This document shows, one piece after another, positions 23,497-30,690 of a DNA stretch of 32,210 nucleotides. Position 1 is the first letter of the stretch. Every line of letters starts with the position of its first letter. The DNA is from AC-32 sp036265535 (GTDB lineage Bacteria > Actinomycetota > Thermoleophilia > Gaiellales > Gaiellaceae). The position numbers were made by a program, and so were the translations under genes. The notes below the pieces were generated by a model. The model searched no databases. It was not told where the DNA came from and saw only the letters and a program-made list of their open reading frames with translations. Where the stretch lies: the NCBI GenBank assembly GCA_036265535.1, contig DATAOV010000115.1, positions 1 through 32,210 of the forward strand, written 5' to 3'.

Positions 23497-24186
23497 CTAC
23501 CGAGCCACCTCGCGCACGGCCCGGGCAAGACGTATCACCGCTCGTGGAGAGAGCCGCCCGGCCGGGAGCTCGACCACGAACGCGGTCGTCCCGGAGATCG
23601 TCGCGTTCGACCAGCCGGTGGCCGTGCCCGGATAGCGCGGCAGCCGCCCGGCCCTGAGGCCGGCCAAGCGAGCGAACCGCCGCTGCAGGCCGAGGTTCCC
23701 GGCGGTGAGGACGACCATGTTCAGGTGCTGGTGGAACCAGATCGTGATCTGCGGGCGCAGGCGCAGGATCAGGCTCATCGCGATGCGGGTCTCGCGTTCC
23801 GACCCCGGTCCGGCACCCGCGTGGTTGACACCGCCGAGCGACCGCCAGCGCCAGGGGAAGTTGCGGTTCAGATCGACTCCGTGCGCGTTGCCGCGGATCT
23901 CCGCCGCGTGCCCGTCGGGGTTTGCGTCCTGCGCGAGCCAGAGGTCGATTCCGGCGAGCGGGCCGAGACGCCGCAGCCGGTCGAGGATCGCGATCCCGGC
24001 GCATTCGTTGCCGTGGATGCAGCCGACGACGAGCACCTTGCGCGCGCTGCTCGGATCGCCGAGCTCGTAGGCGACGATCGGCCGGCCCTGGAGCGAACGG
24101 CCGAGGACGACCCTGCGGACCCCCGCGCTCGAGGCCGCCGCTCCGGCAAGCAGCAGCGAGAGCGCGAGAAGGGCCAGGAATCGCAC
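23497..24186 (-). CDS. Secreted M14-type zinc carboxypeptidase
   Basis: A 229-aa protein with a cleavable signal peptide (MRFLALLALSLLLAGAAASS). M14 features: GCIHGNECAG (zinc HxxE), the substrate-binding VDLNRNFPW, a later His in FHQHLN, and the catalytic Glu candidate in FVVELPAG. The protein is shorter than classical carboxypeptidases and close to the peptidoglycan-peptide or murein amidase-like subfamilies, so cell-wall peptides are a likely substrate. It is divergent from the MauE-like gene with a gap of only 26 bp. Confidence 0.85.
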   Translation of the reverse strand: MRFLALLALSLLLAGAAASSAGVRRVVLGRSLQGRPIVAYELGDPSSARKVLVVGCIHGNECAGIAILDRLRRLGPLAGIDLWLAQDANPDGHAAEIRGNAHGVDLNRNFPWRWRSLGGVNHAGAGPGSERETRIAMSLILRLRPQITIWFHQHLNMVVLTAGNLGLQRRFARLAGLRAGRLPRYPGTATGWSNATISGTTAFVVELPAGRLSPRAVIRLARAVREVAR

Positions 24187-24212
24187 GGGCGCTATGTATC
24201 CTCACTGCCCCT

Positions 24213-25082
24213 TTGACCGTCGTGGGTCTTCTTCGGTTCCTGCTGGCCGCGGTACTGCTTGCCTCCGCCGCCGCGAAGCTCGCCGCGGGCCGCTCCGGCC
24301 GCGAGGCGCTCCGCTCGTACGGGCTCGAGTCCGCCCGCGCACGCGACGCCCTCTGGGGCGCGGTGATCGCCGTGGAGGCCGCGGTCGCGATCGCGCTCGC
24401 GGCCGGCGTCCCCGGCGCGGCCGGAGCCGCCGCGATCCTGCTCGGGGTCTTCGGCCTCGCGCTGGCAGCCGCGATTCGCCGCGGCCGTGCGGGCGCGCCC
24501 TGTGGATGCTTCGGCCGCAGCTCGCGGATCGGCTGGCCCGCCTTGGCCCGAACGGCGTTCCTGACGGCGGCCGCCGCGGCCCTCGTCTTCCTCCCGGACA
24601 CGAAACCGTCGATCGAGGCCTGGCTCGGCATTGGTCTCGCCGTCGCGCTCGTCGGCCTGGTAGCGGTAGCCGTGGGCTTGCTCGGACTCGCCCGAGAGCT
24701 CGGGGAGCTTCGCCTCGCGGTCGCGCCGCAGGCCGCACTCTCGCTCGACCACGAGGGACCCGAGCTCGGCGGGCGCGTCGGCCTGATTCAGCGCTTCGAC
24801 GGCCGAGCGCCGCTCGCGATCGCGGTCTTCACCTCCGCGGGCTGTGCTCTCTGCCGGGCGCTCGAGCCCTCGCTGCGGCTGGTCGCCAACGATCCCGAGG
24901 TGGAGCTCGAGCTCTTCGACGAGGAGGCCGACGCCGAGGCCTGGTCGTCGCTGGCGGTGCCCGGCAGCCCGTACGCGGTCGTGCTCGGCCGTGACGGAGA
25001 AGTGCTCGCGAAGGGCACGTTCAACTCGCTGTTCCAGCTGGAGAGCCTCATCGCGCATGCGACCAGGCCCGTCGGTGCCTGA
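24213..25082 (+). CDS. MauE-like membrane protein fused to thioredoxin-like domain
   Basis: A 289-aa product from TTG 24213 (GTG 24222 is an alternative). No Shine-Dalgarno is visible; TATGTAT about 14 nt upstream suggests a leaderless transcript. The N-terminal half has four hydrophobic helices with APCGCFG (C97, C99), typical of MauE/DoxX-like proteins that help form disulfides in the methylamine dehydrogenase light chain. The C-terminal half has a thioredoxin-like segment, FTSAGCALCRALEP (C211, C214), then GSPYAVVLGRDGEV with the expected cis-Pro-like loop. It probably passes electrons between the two Cys pairs across or at the membrane. The next gene overlaps its end by 8 bp. Confidence 0.82.
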   Translation: MTVVGLLRFLLAAVLLASAAAKLAAGRSGREALRSYGLESARARDALWGAVIAVEAAVAIALAAGVPGAAGAAAILLGVFGLALAAAIRRGRAGAPCGCFGRSSRIGWPALARTAFLTAAAAALVFLPDTKPSIEAWLGIGLAVALVGLVAVAVGLLGLARELGELRLAVAPQAALSLDHEGPELGGRVGLIQRFDGRAPLAIAVFTSAGCALCRALEPSLRLVANDPEVELELFDEEADAEAWSSLAVPGSPYAVVLGRDGEVLAKGTFNSLFQLESLIAHATRPVGA

Positions 25083-25644
25083 GCTGAGCCTCACCGAAGC
25101 CATCGCCGCGTCGACCTCGCGCCGGGGGTTTCTCGCGCGGGCGGGGAGGCTACTGCTCGGCGTCACCGGCGGGGGCTTCCTGGCCGCCGCCCTGCGGGCC
25201 CAGAAGGCGGAGGCCTACCACTTCTGCGGCCACATCTACACCACCGGCTCGTGCCCGCACCCTGTCGGACTGCCCAGGATCGACCGCAACGGCTTTCCGC
25301 TGCGCGCCGTGGACGGCAAGCCCGTCGACGACCTCGGACGGCCGATCGACGCGGTCGGCCGGCCCGTGGATGCCCGCGCCGAGCTGCTCCGCGATCCGGA
25401 CGGAAACCCGCTGCCGCCGGCGCCGCGGACGAGGGTCTGCACGGCGGCCGGGCGCGAGTTCGGCTTCCACCCTCGGATCGACGGCGCCTGGTACCGGTGC
25501 TGCAACGGCCACGTGCGCAAGCTCGTCGACTGCTGCGGCGCCGTCCGCGACCGGATCAACGGCGACGCGGCGCTCACCGGGTACTGCTACAGCGGTCGGC
25601 GGGTGTTCTGCGTCATGTACTACGACACGAAGATCAAATGCTGA
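25075..25644 (+). CDS. Tat-exported Cys-rich protein, methylamine dehydrogenase light-chain-like
   Basis: A 189-aa protein, GTG 25075. The twin-arginine signal STSRRGFLARAGRLLLG (RR at 16-17) indicates folded export. The mature part has ten Cys: YHFCGHIYTTGSCPHP, then WYRCCNGH, VDCCGAV, TGYCYSG, VFCVMYYD and a final C. This density, and the MauE-like neighbour, resemble MauA. There is only one Trp, so the tryptophan tryptophylquinone cofactor of true MauA cannot form. The middle holds a repeated DDLGRPIDAVGRPVD pattern. It is probably a disulfide-rich secreted protein whose folding needs the neighbours; enzyme activity is unknown. Confidence 0.6.
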   Translation: MPELSLTEAIAASTSRRGFLARAGRLLLGVTGGGFLAAALRAQKAEAYHFCGHIYTTGSCPHPVGLPRIDRNGFPLRAVDGKPVDDLGRPIDAVGRPVDARAELLRDPDGNPLPPAPRTRVCTAAGREFGFHPRIDGAWYRCCNGHVRKLVDCCGAVRDRINGDAALTGYCYSGRRVFCVMYYDTKIKC

Positions 25645-27068
25645 CCGCGGCACTGTCGCTGACGGGGCTGCTCGTCGGCCTCGCAGGCGCCTGGTCGCCT
25701 TGAAGCCTCTCCATGATCGGCACCGTGGGTGCCGCTCGCCACGACGGACGACGGGCCTTCGCGCTGACGGCGGCGGCGTTCGCAACCGGGCTCGCGCTCG
25801 GCGCGACGCTCGTCTTCGGGGCCCTCGGCCTGCTCGGGGAAGCCGTGCACTCGCGCTTCCTCGTCCTCGCCGCCGTGGCGGTCGCCGCCGCAGCGATCCT
25901 GAGCGACGCGGCCGGCCTGCGCGTACGACCGCAGATTCATTTCCAGGTGCCCGAGCGCTGGCGGCGGACCATGCCTCTGCCGCAGGCGCTCTTCCTCTAC
26001 GGCCTGCTGCTCGGGACCGGCGTCACCACGTACGTGCCCGCGACCGCTGCCTGGGCGCTCCCTGCGCTGGGAATCGCGCTCGGAAATGTCGCGGGCTCGC
26101 TCGCGATCGGGCTCGGCTTCGCGCTCGGTCGCGCGCTACCCGTGCTCGTGCTGGCGGCGCGGGGCGAAGAGACCCTTCTCGCCGAGCGGCCGCAGGGGAT
26201 GCGGGCGTTGCGCGTGCTGATCGCCGCCTCGCTGCTCCTCGCCCTCGTGGCAAGTGAAGTGCAGGCCGCGGGCACCGTGGCCGCGCCCGCCGGCGACCCG
26301 AGCGTCGTGGGCGCCGATCTCGCGTGGCAGCAGCCGGGCGTGGGCGGCTTCCTCTCCCGCAACGGCGTCAAGACGCAGCTACCGGGGAACGATCCTGCCG
26401 TCGGGGGTGCCCTGGTCGCCTGGCACGCGGGGCCGGCGGTGACGGTGGCGGCACGCGACACCCTCGCCCCGATGGTGCAGGAGACGATCGCCGGCGCCCA
26501 GAAGCTCGCCGTTTCCGACCGCTGGCTCGTCTGGCGCAGCGGCCGCCAGATCCGCGTCCAGCCGCTGAGCGACCCGAGCCGGAGCGCGCTCGTCGTGGAG
26601 GCCAAGCGAGTAGCCGAGCTCGGCAGGCCCGCGCTCGACGGCGACCTCGTCGTCTACCACTACTCCACGGCAGCGGGCAGCTGGCTCACCGCGGTGAACG
26701 TCGCCAACGGCACGAGGCGGCGGGTGCGGTTCGCCCGCAACGCCCAGCTGCTGAACCCCTCGCTGCTCGGCGCGAGCCTGCTCTACGTGCGCGCGTCTCG
26801 CTGCTCTCAGGAGCTCCGCCTAGGCCCGTTGCGCGGCGGCAAGGACCGGGTGCTCTTCGAGCTGCCGCCGCTGGCGAGCCAGGACAGCGGGCACGATCGC
26901 GGCCACACGAGCCAGGGTGAGCACGTCCCCTGCCCGCACCGGCCGAAGCCGACGACCCGCATTCTCTGGACGACCGCGCTCTCGGACACGACCGCGTACC
27001 TGACGATCCTGCGCCCTCGCCGAGGCGGGCGCACCGTGCCGACGCTCATAGCCGTCGCGCGCAGGTAG
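25638..27068 (+). CDS. CcdA-like membrane protein with propeller-like domain and in-frame UGA (possible selenoprotein)
   Basis: A single frame of 476 codons from ATG 25638 (overlapping the previous stop) to 27068, interrupted only by TGA at 25701-25703. Before it: a hydrophobic helix ending GLAGAWSP. After it: SLSMIGTVGA. CcdA/DsbD-type proteins have SPC at this place, so the UGA replaces the redox Cys. About five further helices (to about residue 210, with GTGVTTYVPATAAW) precede a WD40/propeller-like outer domain (about 215-476, LAWQQPGVGG, WLVWRSGRQIRVQPLSDP). Options: selenocysteine insertion (see the stem-loop entry), a nonsense mutation or sequence error, or reinitiation at ATG 25713, which would lose the first helix. 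The operon links it to disulfide chemistry. Confidence 0.65.
25718..25734 (+). promoter_or_regulatory. Candidate bacterial SECIS stem-loop
   Basis: CGGCACC-gtg-GGTGCCG is a perfect 7-bp stem with a three-base GUG loop, beginning 14 nt after the in-frame UGA; the loop starts 21 nt after it. Bacterial SECIS elements lie directly downstream of the UGA, with a short upper stem and a G near the loop start, and E. coli fdhF uses a 17-nt upper stem-loop at about 11 nt. The match is suggestive, but GC-rich coding DNA forms such stems by chance. Confidence 0.4.
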
Positions 27069-27083
27069 CTCGGAAGAAAGAGA

Positions 27084-27113
27084 TGGAGGGCCGCTGCGGC
27101 GCGCGGCCCTCCA
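27084..27113 (+). terminator. Terminator hairpin after the CcdA-like gene
   Basis: TGGAGGGCCGC-tgcggcgc-GCGGCCCTCCA is a perfect 11-bp stem, 15 nt after the stop codon, followed by a pyrimidine-rich run (cgcttcctctctccctctc). Confidence 0.75.
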
Positions 27114-27193
27114 CGCTTCCTCTCTCCCTCTCAGACCAGCCGATCCTCCGACTGGCTCTGATGACTTTGCCCTTTTTCTTCACGTCAGTGTTG

Positions 27194-27224
27194 AGGAGGG
27201 CCTCGACGGAATCGAGGCCCTCCT
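27194..27224 (-). terminator. Terminator hairpin after the repeat-protein gene
   Basis: A 13-bp perfect stem (arms AGGAGGGCCTCGA and TCGAGGCCCTCCT, loop cggaa) lies 22 nt after the stop of the - strand repeat protein. It may work in both directions. The sequence between it and the + strand terminator (27114-27193) holds nothing I recognise. Confidence 0.75.
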
Positions 27225-27246
27225 TCCGCATCTCTGTCAGCTCAGA

Positions 27247-29736
27247 TCAGTCCTCCTGTCGTTGCACCTTGTTGGGGCTCGTCCGCTCCTCGCCCTTGCC
27301 GTTGTTCTCAGGCGATGAGTCCTCGCTCGAGTTGTCGGCGGGGGTGTTTCCGCGGCGGGAGCCCTTGCCGTCGTGCTTGCGATCGCAACCGCAGCCGAAA
27401 TCCTGATCGAGCTTCTGGTGCTGCTCGGTCTCGGCCTCGTTCTCGACGTTCGCGGTCGCGTTCGAGTCGGCGGTCTGCGTCGCGTTGCTCGAGCCGCCGG
27501 TGATGTCGTAGCCGGCGATTGCATGCGGCGCGTTCGAGTTGACGGCGTTCTGGTCGCTCTTGGCGATGCCGGCTGCCAGCTGGTTGGTCTCCGCGTTCTG
27601 GATCCCGAGCTGGAAGCCGCCTGCGCCGCCGCTGCCGGCGGAGCCGCCGTCGTAACCGTTCTTGCCGTCCTTACGGTCCTTCTTGTTGTGGTCGCAACCA
27701 CAGCCGAAGTCCTGATCGAGCTTCTGCTTCTGCTCGGTCTCTGCCTCGTTCGACACGTCGGTGGTCGCGTTCGAGTTCGCGGTCTGCGTCGCGTTGCTAT
27801 CGCCTGAGGTGATGTCGCCACCGGCGATCTCGACGGGCGCGTTGCCGTTGACCGCGTTCTGGTCGCTCTTGGCGACGCCGAGCGCGAGCTGGTTGGTCTC
27901 CGCCTTCTGGACACCGACCTGGAAGCCGCCTGCGCCGCCACAACCGGCCTTGCAGGAGCTCGAGCCGAAGTCCTGATCGAGCTTCTGGTTCTGCTCGGTC
28001 TCGGACTCGTTCTCGACGTTCGCGGTCGCGTTCGAGTTCGCGGTCTGCGTCGCGTTGCTATCGCCTGAGGTGATGTCACCACCGGCGATCTCGACGGGCG
28101 CGTTGCCGTTGACGGCGTTCTGGTCGCTCTTGGCGACGCCGAGAGCCAACTGGTTGGTCTCCGCCTTTTGGATCCCGACCTGGAAGCCACCGGGCCCACC
28201 ACAGCCGGCCTGGCAGCCGTCGTCGTGGCCCTTGCCGTCCTTGCTGTCCCTGCCGTCCTTGCCGTCCTTCTTCTTGTCACAACCACAGCCGAAGTCCTGA
28301 TCGAGCTTTTGGTTCTGCTCGGTCTCGGACTCGTTCGACACGTCGGTGGTCGCGTTCGAGTCGACGGTCTGCGTCGCGTTGCTGTCGCCTGAGGTGATGT
28401 CACCACCGGCGATCTCGACGGGCGCGTTGCCGTTGACCGCGTTCTGGTCGCTCTTGGCGATCCCGATCGCTGCTTGCTCGGTGTCGGCCTTCTGGATCCC
28501 GAGCTGGAAGCCGCCCGCCCCGCCACAACCGGCGTAGCAGCCGTCCTTCCCGTCCTTGCTGTCCCTGCTGTCCTTGCCGTCCTTCTTGTGGTTGCAACCG
28601 CAACCGAAGTCCTGATCGAGCTTCTGCGATTGCTCGGTCTCGGACTCGTTGGAGACATCGGTCGTTGCGTTCGAATTGGCGGTCTGCGTCGCGTTGCTGT
28701 CGCCTGAGGTGATGTCACCGCCGGCGATCGAGACAGGCACGTTCGCGTTGACCGCGTTCTGGTCGCTCTTGGCGACGCCGAGTGCGAACTGGTCTGTATC
28801 CGCCTTCTGGACACCGACCTGGAAGCCGCCCGCCCCGCCACAACCGGCGTAGCAGGAGCTGCCCCCGAGGTCCTGATCGAGCTTCTGCTTCTGCTCGGTC
28901 TCGGACTCGTTCTCGACGTTCGTGGTGGCGTTCGAGTCCGCGTTCTGCGTCGCGTTGCTCGAGCCGCCGGAAATGTTGCCGCCGGCGATCGACACCGGCA
29001 CGTTCGCGTTCACAGCGTTCTGGTCGCTCTTGGCGACGCCGATCGCTGCCTGGTTGGTGTCCGCCTTCTGGACACCAACCTGGAAACCGCCCGCCCCGCC
29101 GCAACCGGCGTGGCAGGAGCTGCCGCCGAGGTCCTGATCGAGCTTCTGCTTCTGCTCGGTCTCGGACTCGTTGGAGACATCGGTCGTTGCGTTCGAGTTG
29201 GCGGTCTGCGTCGCGTTGCTCGAACCGCCGGTGATGTTGCCACCGGCGATCGAGACAGGCACGTTCGCGTTGACCGCGTTCTGCTTGCTCTTCGCTACCC
29301 CGATCGCTGCCTGGTTGGTGTCCGCCTTCTGGACACCAGCCTGGAAGCCGCCCGCGCCGCCGCTGCCGGCGGAGCCGCTGTCGCGACCCTCCTTGCCGTC
29401 CTTCTTGCGGTCGCACCCGCAACCGAAGTTCTGATCGAGCTTCTGGCTCTGCTCGGTCTCGGCTTCGTTGGAGACGTCGGTGGTCGCGTTAGAGGTGGCG
29501 GTCTGTGTGGCCGAGCTCGGCCCGGAGGTGACGTTCCCTCCGGCGATCGAGACCGGCACGTTGGCGTTGACCGCGTTCTGGTGGCTCAGCGCCGCGCCTA
29601 ACGCTCCCTGGGCGGTCGTCGCGCTCTGGACCCCGGCTTGAGCACCGCCGGAGCCACCGGAGCCGTCGGCGAACGCCGCGGGAGCAATGGCGAGTGCGGC
29701 AAGCACCACGGCCACGCCCATTCCTATGGCTTTCAT
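27247..29736 (-). CDS. Secreted eight-repeat Asn/Gln/Ser-rich surface protein (amyloid- or fibre-like)
   Basis: An 829-aa protein from ATG 29736 (AAGGAG 5 nt upstream). The signal peptide MKAIGMGVAVVLAALAIAPA...FADG is followed by eight repeats of about 87-108 residues and a charged, disordered C-terminal tail of about 35 residues. Each repeat runs Q-x-G-x-Q-x-A, then KSDQNAVNANVPVSIAGG, SNATQTANSNATTDVSNE, SETEQKQKLDQD and a Gly/Cys linker. The regular Q/N/S spacing and short beta stretches recall curlin repeats and, in NANVPVSIAGGN, the beta core of chaplins. I infer a self-assembling surface fibre. There is no membrane or sortase anchor, so it may rely on the two upstream membrane proteins. 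The family has no name I know. Confidence 0.85.
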   Translation of the reverse strand: MKAIGMGVAVVLAALAIAPAAFADGSGGSGGAQAGVQSATTAQGALGAALSHQNAVNANVPVSIAGGNVTSGPSSATQTATSNATTDVSNEAETEQSQKLDQNFGCGCDRKKDGKEGRDSGSAGSGGAGGFQAGVQKADTNQAAIGVAKSKQNAVNANVPVSIAGGNITGGSSNATQTANSNATTDVSNESETEQKQKLDQDLGGSSCHAGCGGAGGFQVGVQKADTNQAAIGVAKSDQNAVNANVPVSIAGGNISGGSSNATQNADSNATTNVENESETEQKQKLDQDLGGSSCYAGCGGAGGFQVGVQKADTDQFALGVAKSDQNAVNANVPVSIAGGDITSGDSNATQTANSNATTDVSNESETEQSQKLDQDFGCGCNHKKDGKDSRDSKDGKDGCYAGCGGAGGFQLGIQKADTEQAAIGIAKSDQNAVNGNAPVEIAGGDITSGDSNATQTVDSNATTDVSNESETEQNQKLDQDFGCGCDKKKDGKDGRDSKDGKGHDDGCQAGCGGPGGFQVGIQKAETNQLALGVAKSDQNAVNGNAPVEIAGGDITSGDSNATQTANSNATANVENESETEQNQKLDQDFGSSSCKAGCGGAGGFQVGVQKAETNQLALGVAKSDQNAVNGNAPVEIAGGDITSGDSNATQTANSNATTDVSNEAETEQKQKLDQDFGCGCDHNKKDRKDGKNGYDGGSAGSGGAGGFQLGIQNAETNQLAAGIAKSDQNAVNSNAPHAIAGYDITGGSSNATQTADSNATANVENEAETEQHQKLDQDFGCGCDRKHDGKGSRRGNTPADNSSEDSSPENNGKGEERTSPNKVQRQED
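27349..29640 (-). repeat. Eight tandem coding repeats of the surface protein
   Basis: Eight direct repeats of about 260-325 bp, highly alike at the DNA level. The first 70 codons of a unit are nearly constant; the linker has two forms. A short form has a single C-x2/3-C pair (GSSCKAGCGG type), and a long form has CGC followed by a Lys/Asp/Gly-rich run (KKDGKDGRDSKDGK type). Copy number is likely to vary by recombination and could be mis-assembled. Confidence 0.85.
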
Positions 29737-29760
29737 CCCTTCTCCTTGGTCGTTGGGGCG

Positions 29761-29812
29761 ACGCGCTGTCGCAGAACAGCGCGTGTACGTCGGCGCGCCG
29801 TCGCAGAACGGC
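29761..29812 (-). promoter_or_regulatory. Two tandem hairpins with the same loop in the repeat-gene leader
   Basis: ACGCGCTGT-cgcaga-ACAGCGCGT (29761-29784) and GCCGT-cgcaga-ACGGC (29797-29812) share the core GTCGCAGAAC, 32 bp apart, but have different stems. They lie between the stop of the upstream gene and the repeat-protein ribosome site. Equal loops on different stems hint at an RNA-binding or processing site. This is inference. Confidence 0.4.
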
Positions 29813-29838
29813 ACGCTCCGTGTGGCCAGAGAAGGGCG

Positions 29839-30690
29839 TCAGCCCGGATGCCAGGAAGGCAGAACGATGCGCCTCGGCTTCCGGAAGGCCGATAACGGAA
29901 GCAGACGAGGCAAGAAGCGTAAGGCGAAAACTGCGAGCACCCCCAAGAGCGTGGCGAATAACAGCGGCACCGGCGCGTTCTGGCCGCCGGCCTGGCCGGA
30001 TGACGAAGCATCCGGTCGCGGCGGCAGCGGCCCGGGAAGTCGCGGCGGCTGGGGCGGGGCCGAGCGCTCTGGGCGAGGCGAGGCCTTGGCCGGGCGCGGG
30101 GCGGCGGCCGGAGAAGGCCTCGCCGGGGAGGTGGAGCTCGTGAAAGCCGAGCGGTCGTACTCGAGACCGCCGGCGAGAGTGCGCGACGTTGCAGGCCTCG
30201 GGCGTGAAACGGCTGCGTGCGGCCGCTTTTTCACGCGCGCGTGGCGCGGTGGAGCAGGCGGCGTGCGTTCTGGAGTACCGAGTTCGCTGCTCCCCGCGAC
30301 TGCGGCCGGAATCGGCTCTGCGTCAACGCTCTGCGCCGCAAGCGGCGCCGCGGTCGCGTGAGCGTCCGCGGCGGCGGTCCGGGCGAGTGTCAGAGCCTGC
30401 TCGACGAGCTTGTTCGCCGTCGCCTGCGCCTGGGCCGGCTGTTCCTGCGCGGCGCCGAGTGCCGAGGAGACGATCCCGTCGACTTGCGCCGAGAGGTCGG
30501 TCGGCACAGGCTCGCCCGCCGCCCGCGCGGAGCCGACGTGCAGGTTTGCGCCGATCAGAACGGCCACGACGAGCACGAAGGCCCGAAGGAGCACGTTGCA
30601 ACGGGAGCTGAAATCGGCTTGGGCGCCGCGATTTCGTCCAGATTCGTCCAATCGGCCGTCCCGATTCGTCCAATCGGCCCTCGGCGTCAT
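29839..30690 (-). CDS. Exported protein with Pro-rich linker and C-terminal membrane anchor
   Basis: 283 aa from ATG 30690, directly abutting the upstream stop. A likely signal segment (about 34-58, RAFVLVVAVLIGANLHVGSA) precedes an Ala/Gln-rich helical part (about 65-115), a long Pro/Arg/Ser-rich linker (about 130-232), one transmembrane helix (about 240-260, VPLLFATLLGVLAVFALRF) and a basic cytoplasmic tail. The first 33 residues, partly encoded by a 22-bp tandem repeat, may be untranslated leader, with GTG codon 33 an alternative start. It is probably an envelope component or anchor working with the repeat protein. No family recognised. Confidence 0.7.
   Translation of the reverse strand: MTPRADWTNRDGRLDESGRNRGAQADFSSRCNVLLRAFVLVVAVLIGANLHVGSARAAGEPVPTDLSAQVDGIVSSALGAAQEQPAQAQATANKLVEQALTLARTAAADAHATAAPLAAQSVDAEPIPAAVAGSSELGTPERTPPAPPRHARVKKRPHAAVSRPRPATSRTLAGGLEYDRSAFTSSTSPARPSPAAAPRPAKASPRPERSAPPQPPRLPGPLPPRPDASSSGQAGGQNAPVPLLFATLLGVLAVFALRFLPRLLPLSAFRKPRRIVLPSWHPG
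30641..30679. repeat. Two-copy 22-bp tandem repeat
   Basis: GATTCGTCCAATCGGCC occurs at 30641-30657 and 30663-30679 (period 22), with a third partial ATTTCGTCCA just before. It lies at the 5' end of the preceding - strand gene and could be a leader/operator duplication rather than coding sequence. Confidence 0.6.

Noticed and set aside
27373..29601. Series of + strand ORFs over the repeat gene
   Set aside because: They recur with the same period as the repeats and are antisense shadows of the repeat-protein gene.
27349..29640. CRISPR-like array
   Set aside because: Repeat units are about 260-325 bp and coding, with no short repeat/spacer structure and no cas genes.
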